From assembly GCA_905214325.1 (NCBI GenBank), contig CAJMLT010000007.1:1-50447 (forward strand): DNA of 50,447 nucleotides, read 5' to 3'. Within the stretch, counting starts at the first letter, position 1. Each line of letters starts with the position of its first letter. Under the pieces are notes generated by a model. That model had not been told where the DNA came from and made no database searches. It saw only the letters and a list, made by a program, of their open reading frames with translations. A program made the translations under genes and the position numbers. Shown piece after piece: positions 17,096-25,190 of this stretch. Source of the stretch: an uncultured bacterium (GTDB lineage: Bacteria; Actinomycetota; Coriobacteriia; Coriobacteriales; Eggerthellaceae).

Positions 17096-17358
17096 GATGA
17101 TACGAGGTCCTTCATGAGGGGATATCGAAGTGCGTCCGTTGATTATAGTGAACAACGCCGCCCGCTGCCAGCGATCAGGAGGATTCCCGTTATGGTGGGG
17201 GCGGGTGGTCGCTTGCAGGGGAGAGCGGTAGTGTCGAGGAGAGCTCATGTCGATTGTTGTTTCGCTCCCTCCGCCCGCATGGATCGATGGTGCGTGCTCT
17301 GTGAATTAGCCGATAAACGAAACGGTTCAATGCTATTATGGCTCCTAGTAATGAGGTG

Positions 17359-17366
17359 CAGGAGGA
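17359..17366 (+). promoter_or_regulatory. Strong ribosome binding site of the amidohydrolase gene
   Basis: AGGAGG lies seven bases before the ATG at 17373 and decides this start. The 277-base gap to the divergent ubiE gene holds a TATTAT box near 17333 but no convincing -35 partner. Confidence 0.7.
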
Positions 17367-17372
17367 AAACCA

Positions 17373-18746
17373 ATGCTATTGAGCGCGCAATATATCGTGC
17401 CCGTTTCTTCAGATCCCATCGAAAACGGTGCGGTGCTCGTTCGGGGAGACTCGATCGTCGATATCGGTTCGGCTGACATGATGGCGCTGCGCTACCCTGA
17501 TGAGGAATTCCGTGATTTCGGCATGGCGGCTATCATGCCGGGGTTCATCGATCTTCATGCCAGTATCGAGGATTCGGTGTTCCGCGGGCTCATCCACGAC
17601 CTTCCCTATGCCGCCTGGATGAAGGAGATGGACTATCTCCGTTCCCGCATCACGCCGGAAGAAACCTACGATTCGGCGTTTCTCGGTGGCTTGGAGGCTC
17701 TTTCATCCGGAATCACCACCATTGCCGACATCACCTCCACCGGCGCATGCGTCTCGGCCGCTCAGAAACTGGGATTGCGTGGCGTGTTCTACCGACAGGT
17801 GGCCGCCATCGATAAGCGTCTGGTCAATTATGCTCTCAAGAAGGCCGATGGCGACCTGGAAAAATGGACGGGCTCCATCGATTCGAGCCGTATCGGTCTC
17901 GGTCTGGCCCCCGCCCCCACGTTCCAGTGCCATCCGCTGCTGTATCGTCGGGTGAGCGAATACGCCAACAGCAACGGTGATGTGCCTTTGGCCATGTGTC
18001 TCGCGAGCAGTCGCGAAGAGTACCGTTTCGTGAAATACGGTGCCGCCGTGGGAAGCGAAGATCGTTCGGATCTCCAGGGATTCATGGAGCTTCCCCCTTG
18101 GTTGCCCACCGCGGTGACCCCGGTCAACTACGTGCTGAACTGGGGGGCCTTCAACGCCGAAAACGTCATGGCCATCCATTGCGTATGCGTCAAGGGCGAC
18201 GACATCGCGAAGCTCAAGGAGCACGATGTCGCCGTTGCGGTATGTCCGAGTTTCAATGCGCAGTTGGGCATGGGCGTCGCTCCGGTCAGTGAATTTTTGC
18301 GCTCGGGCATGCGCGTCGGCCTGGGTACCGATGCCCCCGGCTCCCTGGACTTCGTGGACATCTTCACGGAGATGCGTGTTGAGCTGTTGGTACAGCGGGC
18401 GATGAACGTCGGTGAATTCATGTCGTCCCAAACGTTATTGGAAATGGGCACGCTCCGTTCCGCCGAGGTCTTGCGCCTCCAAGACAAAATAGGCTCTCTC
18501 GAAGTGGGCAAATTGGCTGACATCGTGGCGGTCGATTTGTCGGGGTCCCATCAGACGCCCACGTCCGATCCTATCTCTGCGGTTCTCAGTTCCGCAAGCA
18601 ATGGTGATGTCATGATGACGATGGTCGGCGGCAACGTCCTCTATGAACGGGGACAGTGGCATGTCGATGGAGAAGTGGCGAAAAACATCGCCCACGTTCT
18701 CGATATCAGGGGTCGGCTCCGTTCGCAGTGCGAAGATCGACGCTAG
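17373..18746 (+). CDS. Amidohydrolase-superfamily protein with degraded metal site
   Basis: A 457-residue protein that aligns along its whole length with methylthioadenosine/S-adenosylhomocysteine deaminases. Compared from memory with Thermotoga TM0936, several key residues are replaced: the HxH motif is H62-A-S64, the substrate histidine of GPHSPY is A181 (LAPAPTF), the metal histidine of IHLYE is C209 and its glutamate S212 (MCLASS), and the histidine of SHNP is lost (VCPS). H269 (AIHC) and D320 (LGTDAPG) remain. A normal mononuclear deaminase centre is therefore unlikely. It faces ubiE across a divergent region, but I see no proof of a menaquinone role. It could be a pseudoenzyme or have a new chemistry. 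Confidence 0.8.
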   Translation: MLLSAQYIVPVSSDPIENGAVLVRGDSIVDIGSADMMALRYPDEEFRDFGMAAIMPGFIDLHASIEDSVFRGLIHDLPYAAWMKEMDYLRSRITPEETYDSAFLGGLEALSSGITTIADITSTGACVSAAQKLGLRGVFYRQVAAIDKRLVNYALKKADGDLEKWTGSIDSSRIGLGLAPAPTFQCHPLLYRRVSEYANSNGDVPLAMCLASSREEYRFVKYGAAVGSEDRSDLQGFMELPPWLPTAVTPVNYVLNWGAFNAENVMAIHCVCVKGDDIAKLKEHDVAVAVCPSFNAQLGMGVAPVSEFLRSGMRVGLGTDAPGSLDFVDIFTEMRVELLVQRAMNVGEFMSSQTLLEMGTLRSAEVLRLQDKIGSLEVGKLADIVAVDLSGSHQTPTSDPISAVLSSASNGDVMMTMVGGNVLYERGQWHVDGEVAKNIAHVLDIRGRLRSQCEDRR

Positions 18747-18765
18747 GGTTTAAGCCGTAGGCGAT

Positions 18766-18900
18766 GCGGGGTTTCCCGCTGCCGGAATCGTCCCTTCACC
18801 GACGGCGTGATGGGTGTCGGTGGTGCGATCCCCGCACCGGCGGTGCTCCTTATCGAAAAACACCGACCACTTTCCGGTTGGTGCGTTAAGGTGTTTTCGG
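18766..18900 (+). other. Tandem hairpins upstream of the small membrane protein and tat genes
   Basis: Four inverted repeats follow one another: GCGGG/CCCGC (18766-18779), CACCGAC/GTCGGTG (18797-18822), GGTGCG/CGCACC (18822-18838), and CGAAAA(A)CACC/GGTGTTTTCG (about 18854-18900) enclosing a smaller stem. None has a proper T-tail except possibly the last, whose arm contains TTTT. The region could be a structured leader or a small RNA; no known family is recognised. Confidence 0.4.
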
Positions 18901-18923
18901 GCTATGAGTGAAAGTGAAATAAA

Positions 18924-19139
18924 GTGGCCAAGTCTCATAAAGGCAATAAGCATAAAACGACGACGAAACAGTTGCGCGAACGGGAGCAGCAGGCTCTTGA
19001 GAGGCAGCGTCAGGTCGAAGCGAAGCAGGAACGTACGGCATTCCTCAAACGCGTCGGTATCGTTGTGGTATGCGTGATCTTGGCACTGGCGCTTTCTCTG
19101 CCCACGATGGGCCTTCTGGTCCTCGGTGGTGGTGCGTGA
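18924..19139 (+). CDS. Small single-span membrane protein
   Basis: A 71-residue protein, not recognised. Residues 1-42 are very basic and hydrophilic (MAKSHKGNKHKTTTKQ, then a charged helix rich in Glu, Gln and Arg, probably a short coiled coil). Residues 43-67 form one hydrophobic span (VGIVVVCVILALALS...GLLVLGG). The layout suggests a cytosolic N terminus and a membrane anchor at the C terminus. GTG start with only a weak AGTGAAA upstream. It lies 78 bases before tatA in the same direction, so a link with export is possible but unproven. Confidence 0.6.
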   Translation: MAKSHKGNKHKTTTKQLREREQQALERQRQVEAKQERTAFLKRVGIVVVCVILALALSLPTMGLLVLGGGA

Positions 19140-19217
19140 TCCACCTCGCAACGAAACCCTATCCATTCCTCGACGGAGTTTCCTTCGGGGAATCGTGAAG
19201 AGATGTGAGGATTAGTC

Positions 19218-19778
19218 TTGTTCGGTATCGGCGGGTTTGAGCTTTTTCTTATTCTGCTGTTCGGTTTTCTGGTGTTCGGGCCCGATAAGTTGCCCGAAAT
19301 AGCCAAGACCGTCGGCAGCGCTATAGCCAAATTCAAAAAGGCCCAAGAGGAGATGAACTCGGTCATCAAGACCGAGGTCTTCGATCCCAACGCCGATGAG
19401 CCCTTCAAAAACCCCCTCGAAGTCTTATCCAAGAAAGATAAAACTCCCGACGACGAACCTCAGGAGAGTTTCGCTCAGCGCAAAGCGCGCTACGACAGGG
19501 AACGCCTCGAGCGCCGCAAGCAGGAGGAGATAGAGGCCAACCGCGCTGCCATGCGCGAACAGGCCGCTGCTGCCGCTCGGGAAAAGGATGCTGCCGAAAC
19601 TCCGGCCCATCCCGTATCCAAACCCGAACCCACGCTGTCGGCCGACGAGCTCTACGGCAACAAGCCCCTCAAACCCAAGCCGGCATCTTCGGGCTCTTCG
19701 CGTGTCTCCACTGAAAAAGCCACGCCTGTACCCGCCTCGGATGCGGACGAAACCACGGAACAGGGAAAGGGGGAGTGA
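19218..19778 (+). CDS. tatA: Twin-arginine translocase subunit TatA/TatB
   Basis: A 186-residue TatA/B protein. It has the short N-terminal membrane helix (FGIGGFELFLILLFGFLVF), the FGPDKLPEI hinge and an amphipathic helix to about 45, then a long charged, Ala/Pro-rich cytosolic tail to 186. The MFGIGGFEL start and the length look more like TatB than the shorter TatA, and Actinobacteria often need both, but only one is in the window. TTG start with GTGAGG upstream. tatC follows directly. Confidence 0.88.
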   Translation: MFGIGGFELFLILLFGFLVFGPDKLPEIAKTVGSAIAKFKKAQEEMNSVIKTEVFDPNADEPFKNPLEVLSKKDKTPDDEPQESFAQRKARYDRERLERRKQEEIEANRAAMREQAAAAAREKDAAETPAHPVSKPEPTLSADELYGNKPLKPKPASSGSSRVSTEKATPVPASDADETTEQGKGE

Positions 19779-19782
19779 CATC

Positions 19783-20643
19783 ATGCCTATCGGACCGGCT
19801 CGTATGTCCTTGATGGACCACCTCGGCGAACTCCGCATGCGTTTGGTGCGCGTTCTGGTGAGCCTGCTCATCGCGGGTTGCGTGTTCTACCTTGCAACAC
19901 CGACGATCGCCGATTTTCTGACCGCCCCCGTTGCGGATTTCATGCCCAAGGATGAATCGGGAACCGTGCTGCTCAATGTCTTCGGTGCCTTCGATGCTTT
20001 CTCCGTGCGCATCATGATCGCCCTCTGGGCCGCCGCCGTCGCGTGTGCTCCCATAATCCTGTGGCAGATCCTCGCCTTCTTCCTTCCGGCTCTCAAGCCG
20101 AAGGAGCGCAAGTGGTTCATTCCCACGTTCGTCGCCGCCGTCGCTCTGTTCATTTTCGGCACGGTGTTCTGTTACTGCATCATTTTGAACCCCGCTTTCG
20201 AATGGCTTACCGATCAGGCGGCCGGATTCGCCGAGGTGATGCCGGAGGCAAGCAAGTGGATCGACATCATCCTCAAGTTCGAATTGGGCTTCGGCTGCGC
20301 CTTCGAGCTTCCCCTCGTCGTCTTCTATCTGGTTATGTTCAACATCATTCCCTACGCGAAGCTGCGTGCGAGTTGGCGTGTGGTCTATATCGTTTTACTC
20401 ACCTTCTCCGCTGTCGTCACCCCGGATGCCTCTCCTGTCACCATGGGTCTCATGTTCGCCGCGATGATCGGGCTTTACGAAATCAGCCTGCTTGCCGCCC
20501 GTGTTGCGCTCAAGCGACGCATCAAGCAGCAGAAGGAACGTGAGGAACTGGAAGAGATCGAACGTCGGGAAGCGCGCGAGGAGCTGCAGGCACTCAAGCA
20601 GGCCGGCAAAGAGCATCTGTGGGGCAAGGACGAGGAGGCGTAA
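19783..20643 (+). CDS. tatC: Twin-arginine translocase subunit TatC
   Basis: A 286-residue TatC, the polytopic receptor for twin-arginine signal peptides. The N-terminal MSLMDHLGELRMRL is the classic motif contacting signal peptides, with about six membrane helices up to residue 235. The C-terminal 45 residues are a highly charged helix extending beyond the usual end. ATG at 19783 with AAAGGGGG upstream, four bases after the tatA stop. The Tat system would export folded cofactor enzymes such as hydrogenases, which agrees with hypAB next door. Confidence 0.95.
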   Translation: MPIGPARMSLMDHLGELRMRLVRVLVSLLIAGCVFYLATPTIADFLTAPVADFMPKDESGTVLLNVFGAFDAFSVRIMIALWAAAVACAPIILWQILAFFLPALKPKERKWFIPTFVAAVALFIFGTVFCYCIILNPAFEWLTDQAAGFAEVMPEASKWIDIILKFELGFGCAFELPLVVFYLVMFNIIPYAKLRASWRVVYIVLLTFSAVVTPDASPVTMGLMFAAMIGLYEISLLAARVALKRRIKQQKEREELEEIERREAREELQALKQAGKEHLWGKDEEA

Positions 20644-20648
20644 GGGTC

Positions 20649-21008
20649 ATGCATGAATTGGGAATCATGACAGGCGTCATGCAGGCGGTCGAAACGTCCG
20701 CTCGTCAGGCGGGTGCCGATAGGGTGCTCAAGGTCAGCCTCTCGGTCGGCGTCATGACCGAAGCCATCGAGGATTCGCTCGTCTTCGCTTTCGAGGCGCT
20801 TTCGGAGCATACGATGTGCGAAGGAGCCGAACTCGATATCACCATGGTATCTCCGCGCAGCCGATGCACGGAATGCGACTATGAATTCGATCATGATCGC
20901 TATCATGTCGCCTGCCCCCGATGCGGCAGTGGGCTTACGCGTATCATCGCGGGCAAGGAACTGCAGATCGATTCGATCGAAGTGGATATACCGGACGAAG
21001 AAGACTAG
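20649..21008 (+). CDS. hypA: Hydrogenase nickel-incorporation protein HypA
   Basis: A 119-residue HypA, the nickel metallochaperone for [NiFe]-hydrogenase. It starts with the nickel-binding MHE sequence (H2), which fixes the ATG at 20649 rather than an upstream codon at 20619. The structural zinc site is two CxxC pairs, C73/C76 and C89/C92. It starts five bases after the tatC stop and is followed by hypB. No other hyp gene or hydrogenase is in the window. Confidence 0.95.
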   Translation: MHELGIMTGVMQAVETSARQAGADRVLKVSLSVGVMTEAIEDSLVFAFEALSEHTMCEGAELDITMVSPRSRCTECDYEFDHDRYHVACPRCGSGLTRIIAGKELQIDSIEVDIPDEED

Positions 21009-21028
21009 TCACCGAGGAAGGGGCTTTT

Positions 21029-21679
21029 ATGCAGATAGATATGAAACAACCCATTCTGGATAAGAACGATCGCCTTGCGCGGGAAAACCGTGCGCTTTTC
21101 GCCGAAAAGAAGGTGTTCGTATTGGATCTTCTGGCCTCTCCCGGATCGGGCAAAACCTCGACGATTCTGGCAACTATCGAATCGCTGCGTGACGAATTCA
21201 ATATCGCCGTAATCGAAGGGGATATCGCCTCCTCCGTCGATTCCGAGAAGATCAAAGCACAGGGTATCGCCGCCGTGCAGATCAACACCGGTGGCGCCTG
21301 CCATCTGGAAAGCGACATGATCCGTCGCGCCGTCGATGTGCTCGATCTCGACAATCTCGATTTGATCATTATCGAAAACGTGGGGAATCTCGTCTGTCCG
21401 ACCGACTTCGATCTGGGGGAGAATATGAAGGTCATGATCCTTTCCGTCCCCGAAGGAGATGACAAACCCCTCAAGTATCCCGGCGTCTTCCAGGCGGCTT
21501 CGGCCATCCTTCTCAACAAGGTGGATACGTTGCCCGTATTCAATTTCGACGAGGAACTTTTCAAAAGCCATATAGAAAACCTCAATCCGGGTGCTCCCGT
21601 GTTTCCCCTGGCGGCAACGAGCGGTGAAGGTGTTGGGGATTGGAGCGGCTGGTTGGCCGACAAGATCAGGGCGCTCTAG
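21029..21679 (+). CDS. hypB: Hydrogenase maturation GTPase HypB
   Basis: A 216-residue HypB, the GTPase that drives nickel delivery. The P-loop SPGSGKT is at 37-43. The metal site in the G domain is kept: C91-H92 in GGACHLES and C123 in NLVCPTDFDLGE. It has neither the N-terminal CxxCGC motif of E. coli HypB nor a histidine-rich stretch, so it stores no extra nickel. ATG at 21029 with GAGGAAGGGG upstream; 20 bases after hypA. Confidence 0.95.
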   Translation: MQIDMKQPILDKNDRLARENRALFAEKKVFVLDLLASPGSGKTSTILATIESLRDEFNIAVIEGDIASSVDSEKIKAQGIAAVQINTGGACHLESDMIRRAVDVLDLDNLDLIIIENVGNLVCPTDFDLGENMKVMILSVPEGDDKPLKYPGVFQAASAILLNKVDTLPVFNFDEELFKSHIENLNPGAPVFPLAATSGEGVGDWSGWLADKIRAL

Positions 21680-21756
21680 TTGTACATGTGATCGCAACCT
21701 GGTCGAAACAATCCGACGCGATACTGTTCACTAGGTTGATCTGAGAGGGGTAGGGG

Positions 21757-22575
21757 ATGGAACTGGAACAGAAGTACCGTTTGAGTCTCGCGGCGCTGAA
21801 AGACTATGCGGACAAGGCGGGATTCACTGATGTGGTCATCGGTCTTTCGGGGGGAATAGATTCTTCTTTGACGGCGCTCATGTGCGTGGAGGCCTTCGGG
21901 GCCGATCATGTGCATGGATTCATGCTGCCGGGACCCTATTCGTCCGACCATTCCCTCACCGATGCCCGATGTCTTGCTGAAAACCTCGGTATCGAGGCAC
22001 AGGTCATATCCATATTGGAGCCCTACGAGGGTTTCGAAAGGGCGCTTGTCAAGCACGTCGGAGGCGATTTGCGCGGTCTTGCTTCGGAAAACACCCAGGC
22101 GCGCTGTCGCATGGTCTGTCTCATGGCGCTTTCCAACAACTACCGTTGGATGCTGGTTAACACGGGGAACAAAAGCGAAGCCATGATGGGCTTTTCCACG
22201 CTCTACGGTGATACGGCGGGGGCATTCGCCCCGCTGGGTGGGCTTTACAAAACCGATGTGTTCGCTCTTTCCCGCTGGTGTAATGCGGTTGCCCTCGAGC
22301 GGGGTCAGATGCCACCCATTCCGGAGAACGTTCTCATCAAGCCACCGAGTGCCGAACTGTCTCCGGGCGCTGAAGATGAGAAAAGCCTCGGTATAGACTA
22401 TGCGACGCTGGACAAGATCCTGATCGCCTATTACGAACAGGGTCGCTCCCTCGACGATCTCGTTGCCGCCGGCTTCGATCGACGTCAAGCGACGGAGGTT
22501 ATCGCGAAAGCCGATTCTTATGCCTACAAGCGCGCTATGGAGCCTCCGTTCCCTCAGGATACGTTTTACCGTTGA
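21757..22575 (+). CDS. nadE: NAD(+) synthase, ammonia-type
   Basis: A 272-residue NAD synthase that amidates deamido-NAD. The pyrophosphatase loop SGGIDSS is at 31-37, and NTGNKSEAMMGFSTLYGD is the family signature. There is no N-terminal glutaminase domain, so it would use free ammonia or a separate glutaminase. GAGAGGGGTAGGGG precedes the ATG. It is followed by a strong terminator. Confidence 0.95.
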   Translation: MELEQKYRLSLAALKDYADKAGFTDVVIGLSGGIDSSLTALMCVEAFGADHVHGFMLPGPYSSDHSLTDARCLAENLGIEAQVISILEPYEGFERALVKHVGGDLRGLASENTQARCRMVCLMALSNNYRWMLVNTGNKSEAMMGFSTLYGDTAGAFAPLGGLYKTDVFALSRWCNAVALERGQMPPIPENVLIKPPSAELSPGAEDEKSLGIDYATLDKILIAYYEQGRSLDDLVAAGFDRRQATEVIAKADSYAYKRAMEPPFPQDTFYR

Positions 22576-22627
22576 TGCGGGGAAAACGTGGGTGTTTCGT
22601 AACGGTTGCGTAAGAAACTTCTCTCCC

Positions 22628-22656
22628 GAAAAGACCCTTTCGAGGGTCTTTTCTGC
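22628..22656 (+). terminator. Rho-independent terminator after nadE
   Basis: AAAAGACCCT (22629-22638) and AGGGTCTTTT (22643-22652) form a perfect 10-bp stem on a TTCG tetraloop, with the T-run built into the 3' arm. Confidence 0.9.
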
Positions 22657-22670
22657 TGAAAGAGGGTCTC

Positions 22671-22708
22671 CGACAAACGTGTATTTCGCATTTGTCGACG
22701 CAAAATGC
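22671..22708. repeat. Two overlapping inverted repeats upstream of groES
   Basis: CGACAAA (22671-22677) pairs with TTTGTCG (22691-22697), and GCATTT (22688-22693) pairs with AAATGC (22703-22708). The two share bases 22691-22693, so only one could form at a time. The site lies between the nadE terminator and the groES promoter. Function unknown; the rest of the 22709-22800 gap shows nothing clear. Confidence 0.35.
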
Positions 22709-22800
22709 CTGATGGGATCCGTACCACCACGCTTTTCCCTCTGGTTTCGTCATCTTTGGAATATCTAAGTGGAGACGACTCACATTTTCTATTTGCTCTC

Positions 22801-22828
22801 TTGCTTTCGGAATGAAAGTTGCTAATAT
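22801..22828 (+). promoter_or_regulatory. groESL promoter
   Basis: TTGCTT (-35, 22801-22806), a 16-base spacer, and TAATAT (-10, 22823-22828), with the expected start at the edge of the CIRCE element. The same -35 and spacer occur before rpsB. Confidence 0.75.
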
Positions 22829-22837
22829 GGGTAGCGG

Positions 22838-22864
22838 TTAGCACTCGTGATCTTCGAGTGCTAA
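22838..22864 (+). promoter_or_regulatory. CIRCE operator (HrcA site)
   Basis: TTAGCACTC at 22838-22846 and GAGTGCTAA at 22856-22864, nine bases apart, match the CIRCE consensus exactly. HrcA repressor binds here and releases on heat or unfolded-protein stress, so groESL should be HrcA-controlled. hrcA itself is outside the window. Confidence 0.97.
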
Positions 22865-22929
22865 GTCATAGAGGTAACTGACGCATCTGCGTTGATGAAG
22901 GTAGACGACTTTTTGAAAGGAAGTATGTT

Positions 22930-23220
22930 ATGAACTTGAAGCCGCTCGGCGATCGTATCATCGTCAAACAGGACGAAGCTCAGGAAACCACGGCCGGTGG
23001 TCTCTACATCGCTGCCGAATCCAAGGAAAAGCCCCAAACCGGTGTCGTCCTGGCCGTAGGTGAAGGCAAGGTCAACAACGAAGGCGTTCATCTTCCCATG
23101 CCGGTCAAGGAAGGCGATCGTGTGATTTACGGCAAATACGGTGGAACCGAGATCGATCTCGATGGCGAAAAGGTTCTCATCTTGCGCGCCGACGATATCT
23201 ATGCTGCGTTTACCGACTAA
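22930..23220 (+). CDS. groES: Co-chaperonin GroES
   Basis: A 96-residue GroES, the heptameric lid of the chaperonin. LKPLGDRIIVKQ at the N terminus is the family signature, followed by the mobile loop around residues 17-32 and the YGKYGGTEIDLDGE roof/core region. GAAAGGAAG precedes the ATG. It follows the CIRCE operator and lies 52 bases before groEL. Confidence 0.98.
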   Translation: MNLKPLGDRIIVKQDEAQETTAGGLYIAAESKEKPQTGVVLAVGEGKVNNEGVHLPMPVKEGDRVIYGKYGGTEIDLDGEKVLILRADDIYAAFTD

Positions 23221-23272
23221 TACAGATAGTTCTTATTCACATCAAAGGATCCATACGAAAGGATAGATACAA

Positions 23273-24910
23273 ATGGCTAAAGACATTCTCTTTGAAGCCG
23301 ATGCCCGCAACGGCATGGCTGCCGGTGTCAAGAAACTCTCCGATGCAGTAAAGGTCACCCTCGGCCCCAAGGGTCGCTACGTCGCCCTTGAGCGTTCGTT
23401 CGGTGCTCCCGTAGTCACCAACGACGGCGTTACGGTGGCCCGCGAGGTGGACCTCGAAGATCCCGTGGAGAACATGGGCGCCCAGCTCATCCGTGAAGCA
23501 GCGGTCAAGACCAACGACGTTGCCGGTGACGGCACCACCACCGCAACCCTGCTCGCCGATGTCATCGTGAGCGAAGGTTTGCGCAACGTGACGGCCGGCG
23601 CCGATGCGCTGGGTATCCGTCGTGGCATCGAGCAGGCCACCGATGCCGTCGTCGAGGCGATCAAGGCCGACGCCAAGGAAATCACCACCAAGGATCAGGT
23701 TGCCAACGTCGGAACCATTTCCGCCGGCGATGCACTCATCGGTGAGAAGATCGCCGAGGCCATGGATGCCGTCGGTAAAGATGGTGCCATTTCCGTCGAG
23801 GAAAGCCAGACTTTCGGCATCGATATCGATATCGTTCAGGGTATGCAGTACGATCGCGGTTACATTTCCCCGTACATGGCAACCGATACCGAACGCATGG
23901 AAGCGGTTCTCAACGATCCCTACATCCTCCTCACCGATCTCAAGGTTTCCTCCATTCAGGATCTCGTTCCCCTGTTGGAGCAGATCATGAAGTCCGGTCG
24001 TCCTCTGCTCATCGTCGCTGAAGACGTCGAAGGCGAAGCGCTCGGCACGCTGCTGCTCAACAAGCTGCGCGGCACGCTCAACGTGGTAGCCATCAAGGCT
24101 CCCGGCTTCGGTGATCGCCGCAGCCGTATCCTCGAGGATATCGCCGTCGTCACCGCCGGTAAGGTCGTGTCCAAGGACTTCGGCATGACACTCGCCGATG
24201 TTACACTCGATGCTCTGGGCACCGCCAAGACCGTCAAGGTCTCCAAGGACACCACGGTCGTCATCGACGGCGCCGGTGACAAAGCCGCCATCGATGCCCG
24301 CATCGCTTCGATGCGCGCCGAGATGGAACGTCTCGACAGCGAATTCGATCGTGAGAAGCTCCAGGAGCGTCTTGCCAAGCTTTCCGGCGGCGTTGCCGTT
24401 CTCAAGGTCGGTGCCGCTACCGAATCCGAGCTCAAGGAGAAGAAGAGCCGTATCGAGGATGCTCTTCAGGCTACCCGGGCCGCCGTGGAAGAGGGTATCG
24501 TCGCCGGCGGTGGCGTCGCACTCATCAACGCCATCCCCGCACTCGACGCTCTGAAGGCTTCCGATCCCGATGAGCAGGTGGGTATCGACATCATCCGCAA
24601 GGCACTCGAGGCCCCCATGCGCGCCATCGCGGCCAATGCCGGCTACGAAGGTTCCGTCGTCGTCGAAAAGGCGAAGGGTATGGCCAAGGGTGAAGGTATC
24701 AACTTCGCCGACGGTTCTACCGGCAACATGATCGAGATGGGCGTTAACGACCCCGTCAAGGTCACCCGTACCGCCCTGCAGTCCGCTGCTTCTGTAGCCG
24801 CCCTGATCCTCATCACCGAGGCTACCATCAACGAAATTCCCGCCGAAGGTCCCGACCTGTCCGCTCTGGCCGGCGCCGGCGGAATGGGTGGCGGAATGGG
24901 CATGATGTAG
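23273..24910 (+). CDS. groEL: Chaperonin GroEL
   Basis: A 545-residue GroEL, full length. The ATP motif GDGTTTAT is near residue 85 and the protein ends in the flexible GGMGGGMGMM tail that lines the folding chamber. It is co-transcribed with groES under the CIRCE operator. Actinobacteria often carry a second, unlinked groEL; this linked, GGM-tailed copy is the housekeeping type. Confidence 0.98.
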   Translation: MAKDILFEADARNGMAAGVKKLSDAVKVTLGPKGRYVALERSFGAPVVTNDGVTVAREVDLEDPVENMGAQLIREAAVKTNDVAGDGTTTATLLADVIVSEGLRNVTAGADALGIRRGIEQATDAVVEAIKADAKEITTKDQVANVGTISAGDALIGEKIAEAMDAVGKDGAISVEESQTFGIDIDIVQGMQYDRGYISPYMATDTERMEAVLNDPYILLTDLKVSSIQDLVPLLEQIMKSGRPLLIVAEDVEGEALGTLLLNKLRGTLNVVAIKAPGFGDRRSRILEDIAVVTAGKVVSKDFGMTLADVTLDALGTAKTVKVSKDTTVVIDGAGDKAAIDARIASMRAEMERLDSEFDREKLQERLAKLSGGVAVLKVGAATESELKEKKSRIEDALQATRAAVEEGIVAGGGVALINAIPALDALKASDPDEQVGIDIIRKALEAPMRAIAANAGYEGSVVVEKAKGMAKGEGINFADGSTGNMIEMGVNDPVKVTRTALQSAASVAALILITEATINEIPAEGPDLSALAGAGGMGGGMGMM

Positions 24911-24965
24911 GCACCTGCCGCAGGCATTGTCCGATTACCTTTCCTCCGATACGGATGAATTGTAG

Positions 24966-24997
24966 AGAGACCGGGATTTTCCCGGTCTCTTTTTTTG
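24966..24997 (+). terminator. Rho-independent terminator of groESL
   Basis: AGAGACCGGG (24966-24975) pairs perfectly with CCCGGTCTCT (24981-24990) across a 5-base loop, followed by TTTTTT. Confidence 0.95.
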
Positions 24998-25190
24998 CGG
25001 TGTGTCCGGTGGCTCACCATTTTCGATGCGTTTGATCAGGGGTTATTTTCGCGATGAATGGATATTCTTTGTTTCGGTTGGGAAAAGATATTCATGCAAC
25101 CGGTGAAGAGAGGTCTATACTCATCGAGGTTTTTATAGATTTCGACCCGAATTGCCGATAAAGGTGCATGCGGTGGGAGTGATAGGGGAT

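Noticed and set aside
17114..17476. 120-residue plus-strand frame upstream of the amidohydrolase
   Set aside because: It overlaps the amidohydrolase start in another frame, has no ribosome binding site and shows no motif; the region is better read as a divergent promoter.
17373..18746. Aminodeoxyfutalosine deaminase (menaquinone synthesis) as the function of the amidohydrolase
   Set aside because: The neighbour ubiE made this attractive, but the metal-binding and catalytic residues needed for deamination are missing.
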